From: CAZMVY01 sp964653435
GTDB lineage: Bacteria > Planctomycetota > Phycisphaerae > UBA1845 > PWPN01
Assembly: GCA_964653435.1 (NCBI GenBank)
Contig: CAZZFA010000101.1
Location: forward strand, 1-17,665
Direction: 5' to 3'
DNA length: 17,665 bases
Position 1 is the first letter of the stretch. Every line of letters starts with the position of its first letter. Under the pieces are notes generated by a model. The model was not told where the DNA came from. It was given only the letters and a program-made list of their open reading frames with translations, and made no database searches. Positions 13,443 through 17,665 of the stretch are shown one piece after another. The position numbers were made by a program, and so were the translations under genes.

Positions 13443-15395
13443 CTACCGCTGCGTCCGCTCGTTCATCTCCTGCGCCATGGCCGCGACCTCCTTCTGGCGA
13501 TCCGCGATCCGCTGGAGGCTGCGCTGCTGATCCGGCGAGAGGGTCTGCTCGTTGCCGCGGTCTCTGGCGAAGGCCTCGGTCTGGCGATTCACACGCACCT
13601 GGCAGGCACGCAGAAGCTTGAGCTCGGCCGACTCCGGCAACAACGGCGGGGGCTGTTGTGGACCGTCCCCGGCGTCGCCGGAACCGCCCGCGCCCTTCTT
13701 GCGAACCTGCTCGACCGCCTCGATCAGCTCCTTCAGGCTCTCGACGATGTCGGTCTGAAGCCGTTGCGTGGCGGGCCCCACGTTCTTCTCCGCGATCCGT
13801 CCGCCGGCGTCGTTGAGGTCCGCAGCGAGCTGCTCGACGATCCGCGGAAAGACGAGCGACGTGCCTTCCTCGCGAAGGATCCTGAGCGCCGTACCTGCCT
13901 CGGCGGCGAGGTCCCGCTCCGCCTGCGCCAGCGTGCCGGCGAGCAGTTCCTCCGTCCGTGTCCAGTTTGCCGCGCCCTTCTTGTCGAGGTCGATCGTGCC
14001 CTGATTGACCTGAAGCTGGCGCGCGAGCATATCGCGGAAGCGATCTTCCAGGGCACGGAGAACCTCTTCCTGCTGTTCGCGACGCAACTGATTCACCTGT
14101 TCCTCGAGCTGCCTCTTCGCCTCCAGGAGCTGCTTGATCGCTTCCTGCTGTTTCGTGTTGGCGTCGCCCGGCCGGCCGTCCTTCAGGTCGTCGGCGGCCC
14201 CGTCCATGTGTTGCCGGGCCTGCTCGATGTTCTCCCGGCCGGGCACGGCCGGCGACGGCTGTCCCGGCGGCGCCTCCGGCTTGCCGTCCCCGGGCCGGCT
14301 TGTCGGGCCGGCCTCCGAGCGGCCTGCCATGTCGTCGGCGAGCTTGCCCGTCCTGGAAGCCGTTTCCCGCTGACCCCGGGCCATGGCGGGAAGATCGAGA
14401 GTCTTCCGCAGCGCCTCCGTCTGCTGTCGCAGTTCTCGCAATGCCTCACGCAGCGATTCGATCGAGCGGGTCTGGGCGGCCCTGGCCTGTTCGAAGCGGC
14501 CCTCACCGAGCGGTGCTTCCGCATCCTTCATCCGCGCGGCGGCCCGCTCCATGTGTTCGCGCGTTCGTTCGAGTGCCAGGGGGGATTCCGCCGCACCGTC
14601 GGCCGGCCCGGTTGCGGCCCGGGCCGGGCGCGTCGAGGCGGGCTGTGATGCGGCGGCGGCGAGCCGCTCGAGTTGCTCGGCGAGCGTCTCCGTTTCAGCA
14701 CGGATGCCGGCCTGCGCCGTCTGCATCGCAGTGCCGTCAACGCCCCCCGCGCGGATCGCGGCATCAGTCCGCTCGACAGCCGCCCGCTCACGCCGGATCA
14801 ACGACTCGATCGCACGAGCGGCATCGTCGAGCTTTCGGCGGAGTTCCGCGGATCGCGCGGCGAGGTCCGAGGCCCTGCGATGGTCCAGTTCCTCGGCCAG
14901 AAGATCCGCGATGCGGGTCCGAAGCGCCTTGAGCAGGTCGAGTTCCTTCTGCCTTGCCTGCGGATCGATCGAGTTCTCCAGGAGCTGCCGGAGCACGGCC
15001 TGCAGGTCGCGAACGAGCAACTTCTGCCGGTCCGTCGCCTCGACGAACTGCCCATCGTCGAGCAGTTTCACCAGCTCATCGATCCGTTGCCGGATGCGGA
15101 GTTCACGGCACGCGTGCAGAGCGACGCGGAGCCGTTCCGCCTGGTCCGGCTCGGTCTGGCCGAGCTTCTCGATCAGCCGGAACATGCGGTCTTCCAGTTG
15201 CGTCACGCGGTCGCGGACGATCTCCTCTTTCGATGCGAGCGGATCCTTGCCCGGCGCGGATTGCTGCGCCGACACCGGACCGGCCAGCCAGGCAAGCGAA
15301 AACGACGAGACGGCGATTCGACGAAGCCACGTGCGACGAGGGGCCGAAACCCTTCGTCGCTCCGTCGCGGTATCGCTTCGTCGCTCTTGTATCAA
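13443..15395 (-). CDS. Secreted coiled-coil protein of unknown function, paired with the upstream membrane protein
   Basis: This 650-residue protein has no recognisable enzyme motif. An arginine-rich N-terminus (RRTWLRRIAVSSF) and hydrophobic stretch 27-42 end in VSAQQ, consistent with a signal peptide cleaved after residue 43. The rest is almost entirely charged helix (Glu, Arg, Gln, Ala) with predicted coiled coils near 55-250, 270-335, 390-460 and 470-560, broken by proline-rich linkers near 250-270 and 355-380. The start is TTG at 15395: it overlaps the upstream stop codon as TTGA, and GGAG lies nine bases before it, which supports this rare start. Pairs of a three-helix membrane protein plus a coiled-coil protein are common in planctomycete gene sets, often near MoxR/DUF58/VWA clusters, although none is visible here. 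It presumably assembles with its partner at the cell envelope. Function unknown. Confidence 0.85.
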   Translation of the reverse strand: MIQERRSDTATERRRVSAPRRTWLRRIAVSSFSLAWLAGPVSAQQSAPGKDPLASKEEIVRDRVTQLEDRMFRLIEKLGQTEPDQAERLRVALHACRELRIRQRIDELVKLLDDGQFVEATDRQKLLVRDLQAVLRQLLENSIDPQARQKELDLLKALRTRIADLLAEELDHRRASDLAARSAELRRKLDDAARAIESLIRRERAAVERTDAAIRAGGVDGTAMQTAQAGIRAETETLAEQLERLAAAASQPASTRPARAATGPADGAAESPLALERTREHMERAAARMKDAEAPLGEGRFEQARAAQTRSIESLREALRELRQQTEALRKTLDLPAMARGQRETASRTGKLADDMAGRSEAGPTSRPGDGKPEAPPGQPSPAVPGRENIEQARQHMDGAADDLKDGRPGDANTKQQEAIKQLLEAKRQLEEQVNQLRREQQEEVLRALEDRFRDMLARQLQVNQGTIDLDKKGAANWTRTEELLAGTLAQAERDLAAEAGTALRILREEGTSLVFPRIVEQLAADLNDAGGRIAEKNVGPATQRLQTDIVESLKELIEAVEQVRKKGAGGSGDAGDGPQQPPPLLPESAELKLLRACQVRVNRQTEAFARDRGNEQTLSPDQQRSLQRIADRQKEVAAMAQEMNERTQR

Positions 15396-17569
15396 TTCTT
15401 CTTCTCCGGCCCGAAGACCTTCTCGATTTCCCCGGCGGCGCGCCTGGCCGTCTCCTCGTTCACGTGGCTCTGCAGGTTCAGGATGTCACGCAGCAGCGAG
15501 ACGGCCTCCTGGAAGCCCTCGTATTGTAGCATGTCGGCCAGAATGGCCCGCATGGTCCTCAGGATCCGCTCCTGCTGCGGCCGGAGCCGGCTGCGAATCC
15601 CGGCGGAGTCCTCCTTGGACAGGCGGCCGAGTTGCGAGAGCGTCTCGGCCAGTGCCGTACGGACGAGCTCGGTCATCGGCGTCACGACCCGCGTGCCCAG
15701 CCGCTCGCGGACCGCCTCGGTCAGTGCCTGGTTCACCTCCATCTCCGCCAGCACCTCTTCGAGCCGGCGCCGGACCGCGTCGGTTCGGATGGACTGCTGC
15801 CGCTGACGGCGTTCGATCCGCGCAAAGGCATGCCGATGCTCCGGCTCGGCCGGCCGGGACCCGGTCGCCGCGAGCACGGACAGGAGATCGGCGTAGAGGT
15901 CCTCCTGGCCCCGGACGATCTGCTCGAACTCCTGCCGGGCCTGCTGCTCACGGCGCGCCAGCTCGTTGAGCAGCTCCTCGCGCGAGACCACACGCAGGGA
16001 CACCACGGGAGACTTGCCGGTATTCGGCCCGCTGACGTCGTCGAAATCCCGCGCTTCCACGTACAGGCTCAGCCGGTCGCCGGGCAGAAGCCCCAGCGGC
16101 GACAGCGGCCAGGCGAACGACTGCGTGAAGGTCCTGCTCCCGGGCGCGAAGCCCGCCACGGACGCCGTGCGTGGTGTATTGGCCGCCCGCGTCGATTCCT
16201 GCACGAGCTGAACGGCGGCCAGCCCGTACGTATCCGAGCAGTCCACGCGGATGGGGAGCACGGCCTCCGGCGTAACCATGTCGCTGACGCCGCGGATCTG
16301 CAGCTTTGCCTTCGGCGGCGCGTCCGGCAGCAGGTGGACGGAAAACTGCGTGGGTGCCGTCCGGTCGCTGTGATTCGCAAGCCCCGTTGCGTCAACCAGC
16401 TCGAAGTGATACTCGCCGCTGTGCTCAGGCTTGTCGTACGCCATCCATTCCGTGTCGCTGATCCTCGTGACCTGTCCGTCGAGGACCGTTGCCCCCCGAA
16501 CGAGCCGCGCGCGTACGACAGGCTTGTTCGTCCGGCGGATGTGGAACGTGATGCGGCTGCCCCTGAGCACCTCGGCCACGGTAAGCCCCTCGCGCAGCTC
16601 ATACGGCGCGGCTCCCGTGTACTTCGGCGGTTCGATACCGATGACCACGCTCGTGATGGCCGGGCGATCGACCACCTGCACTACGAACCAGTCCGTGCGG
16701 TCATCCCCGCCGCGAAGACGGCACCTCATCGCGCGGTCCACCCGCTCGAAGACGCGCCGGAACCGGCCACGGCCGATCTCGACCATCTGCTCCCGCCCCG
16801 TCCGCCCGCCGGCTTCCTCGAAGTCGATAAAGACCTGGCGGGGAACCTCATAGCCCCTGGGCACCGCCGCGGAGATCGTCAGGTCGTCGCCGCGCGCGCA
16901 CAGCAGCCTGCCGTTTTCGAGGCCCTCGACCAGCAGCCGCGTCCGCTGCGGCCACGGCTCGTCGAGCAGAAGAATGTCTCGCCGGAACCACAGGCCGACC
17001 GTGCCGCCGGCCAGGTATAGCGCCGCGGCACCCAGCCCAAGGCAGAGCAGGATCATGCCGCCGCGCCGCAGCGCACGCCGGTGGTTCAAGGGGCGGCTCC
17101 AGGGCAGGGCCGATGCCTCGGCCGCCACCTGGCGGAGCAGCACGCGGACAAGGGCCGCGGATCGTTCCGGGCGCGCTGCCGAGGCCGCCGCACCGGCCAG
17201 TTCGACCGCGCTGACCAGCCGCGTGTGAAGCCCGGGCGCGTGCCGCTCGACGAGCAGCGCCAGCTCGTCGTCCGGCAGCCGCACCGTCTGCGGCGCGATC
17301 AGCCTGCGCCACACGGCCGCCAGCACCGCCCCGACGGCCGCCGCCAGCATGACCGCCCGCATGTCCGTCTCAAGGCGAAGCAACCGATCGACGGCGAACT
17401 GGACCCCCGCCGCGACCCACGCGACCACCAGCACCGTCGCGAGCCCTTCGAGAAGCAGGTACGCGCGGAGCCGCCACCGCAGGCGCGCCAGCGGCGCCAG
17501 CACGCGACGTCGGAACTCACCGAGTTCCGGCGTCGCGATTCGCTCGGCTTGTGTATCCGCAGTCGTCAC
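15392..17569 (-). CDS. Large membrane-anchored protein with C-terminal coiled coil (DUF4175-like, planctomycete type)
   Basis: The product is 725 residues from GTG 17569. Two membrane segments lie near 36-58 and 70-88, with a third at about 171-194. Residues 195 to about 560 form an extracytoplasmic, beta-rich region that opens with DEPWPQRTRLLVEGLENG and contains a PPKYTG motif. The C-terminal 170 residues are charged helix, predicted coiled coil. The architecture resembles DUF4175-like proteins that in planctomycetes accompany MoxR-VWA clusters; this is recall, not a search. The frame is open to 17650, but the upstream part translates G-rich low-complexity repeat (GAGGWGLGFG) and has no family character, so GTG 17569 is preferred, with a weak GGTGA ahead of it. 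The stop overlaps the TTG of the next gene, so the two are co-translated. Role unknown; an envelope complex with its coiled-coil partner is likely. Confidence 0.8.
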   Translation of the reverse strand: MTTADTQAERIATPELGEFRRRVLAPLARLRWRLRAYLLLEGLATVLVVAWVAAGVQFAVDRLLRLETDMRAVMLAAAVGAVLAAVWRRLIAPQTVRLPDDELALLVERHAPGLHTRLVSAVELAGAAASAARPERSAALVRVLLRQVAAEASALPWSRPLNHRRALRRGGMILLCLGLGAAALYLAGGTVGLWFRRDILLLDEPWPQRTRLLVEGLENGRLLCARGDDLTISAAVPRGYEVPRQVFIDFEEAGGRTGREQMVEIGRGRFRRVFERVDRAMRCRLRGGDDRTDWFVVQVVDRPAITSVVIGIEPPKYTGAAPYELREGLTVAEVLRGSRITFHIRRTNKPVVRARLVRGATVLDGQVTRISDTEWMAYDKPEHSGEYHFELVDATGLANHSDRTAPTQFSVHLLPDAPPKAKLQIRGVSDMVTPEAVLPIRVDCSDTYGLAAVQLVQESTRAANTPRTASVAGFAPGSRTFTQSFAWPLSPLGLLPGDRLSLYVEARDFDDVSGPNTGKSPVVSLRVVSREELLNELARREQQARQEFEQIVRGQEDLYADLLSVLAATGSRPAEPEHRHAFARIERRQRQQSIRTDAVRRRLEEVLAEMEVNQALTEAVRERLGTRVVTPMTELVRTALAETLSQLGRLSKEDSAGIRSRLRPQQERILRTMRAILADMLQYEGFQEAVSLLRDILNLQSHVNEETARRAAGEIEKVFGPEKKN

Positions 17570-17611
17570 GCATTCACCGATACACGAGGTCCGGAGGCCG
17601 CGGTGGCTGCC

Positions 17612-17661
17612 GCGATTCCCGAACCCCAATCCCCAGCCCCCAGCCCCCATACCCCTCCTAC
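17612..17661. repeat. C-rich low-complexity tract plus ACCCCTCCTAC phrase
   Basis: The + strand reads GAACCCCAATCCCCAGCCCC repeated imperfectly, then ACCCCTCCTAC at 17651-17661. The same 11 bases occur at 13436-13446, straddling the end of the coiled-coil gene. It looks like non-coding repeat and marks the left limit of the 13443-17569 operon. Confidence 0.4.
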
Positions 17662-17665
17662 AGCA

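Noticed and set aside
13214..14648. Long + strand open frames opposite the coiled-coil gene
   Set aside because: The - strand frame has a signal peptide, coiled-coil periodicity and coupling to its neighbour; the + strand frames are its shadows.
17570..17650. ATG start at 17650 for the membrane protein
   Set aside because: The added residues are a translation of a G-rich repeat, and the GTG at 17569 gives a sensible N-terminus.

Overview
High-GC bacterial DNA, probably from a member of the Planctomycetota. This is an inference from three things: the pairing of a three-helix membrane protein with a coiled-coil secreted protein, the Gram-negative type SpoIID-domain protein, and intergenic spaces full of dispersed GC-rich hairpin repeats. 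No rRNA, tRNA, CRISPR array, transposase or phage gene was seen. All ten protein-coding genes look intact, except that the first probably begins left of the window. There is also one apparent gene remnant.

Layout. (1) Bases 1-3548 hold a tightly overlapping + strand operon: a four-cluster [4Fe-4S] protein, a ten-helix NrfD-type quinone-interacting membrane protein, and a secreted octaheme cytochrome c of the hydroxylamine oxidoreductase (HAO) family. Together they look like a membrane redox complex that links an eight-heme periplasmic enzyme to the quinone pool, so this is probably a nitrogen-oxide or hydroxylamine redox module. (2) Bases 3602-4900, - strand, encode a lone ORC/Cdc6-like AAA+ ATPase with lower GC than its surroundings and an inverted repeat around its putative promoter. 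It is convergent with the octaheme gene and divergent from larE. (3) Bases 5100-5963 encode LarE with the three cysteines of the iron-sulfur type; no other lar gene is present. (4) Bases 5964-6372 are non-coding and carry a dispersed repeat; bases 6373-7755 encode a SpoIID/LytB-domain protein. (5) Bases 7885-10064, - strand, form a coupled pair of nagA and an aldo/keto reductase. Related palindromic elements lie at both ends of the pair. (6) Bases 10423-13143 encode a secreted GH78 alpha-L-rhamnosidase, divergent from nagA. (7) Bases 13144-13442 hold the last residues of an OmpR-type response regulator and several hairpin repeats. (8) Bases 13443-17569, - strand, encode the membrane protein and coiled-coil protein, translationally coupled through a TTGA overlap.

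The nagA and rhamnosidase genes fit a lifestyle of scavenging amino sugars and rhamnose-containing polysaccharides. The HAO-FeS-NrfD operon is the most interesting system: octaheme HAO proteins are usually paired with tetraheme cytochromes, whereas here the partner is a ferredoxin/NrfD quinone module.
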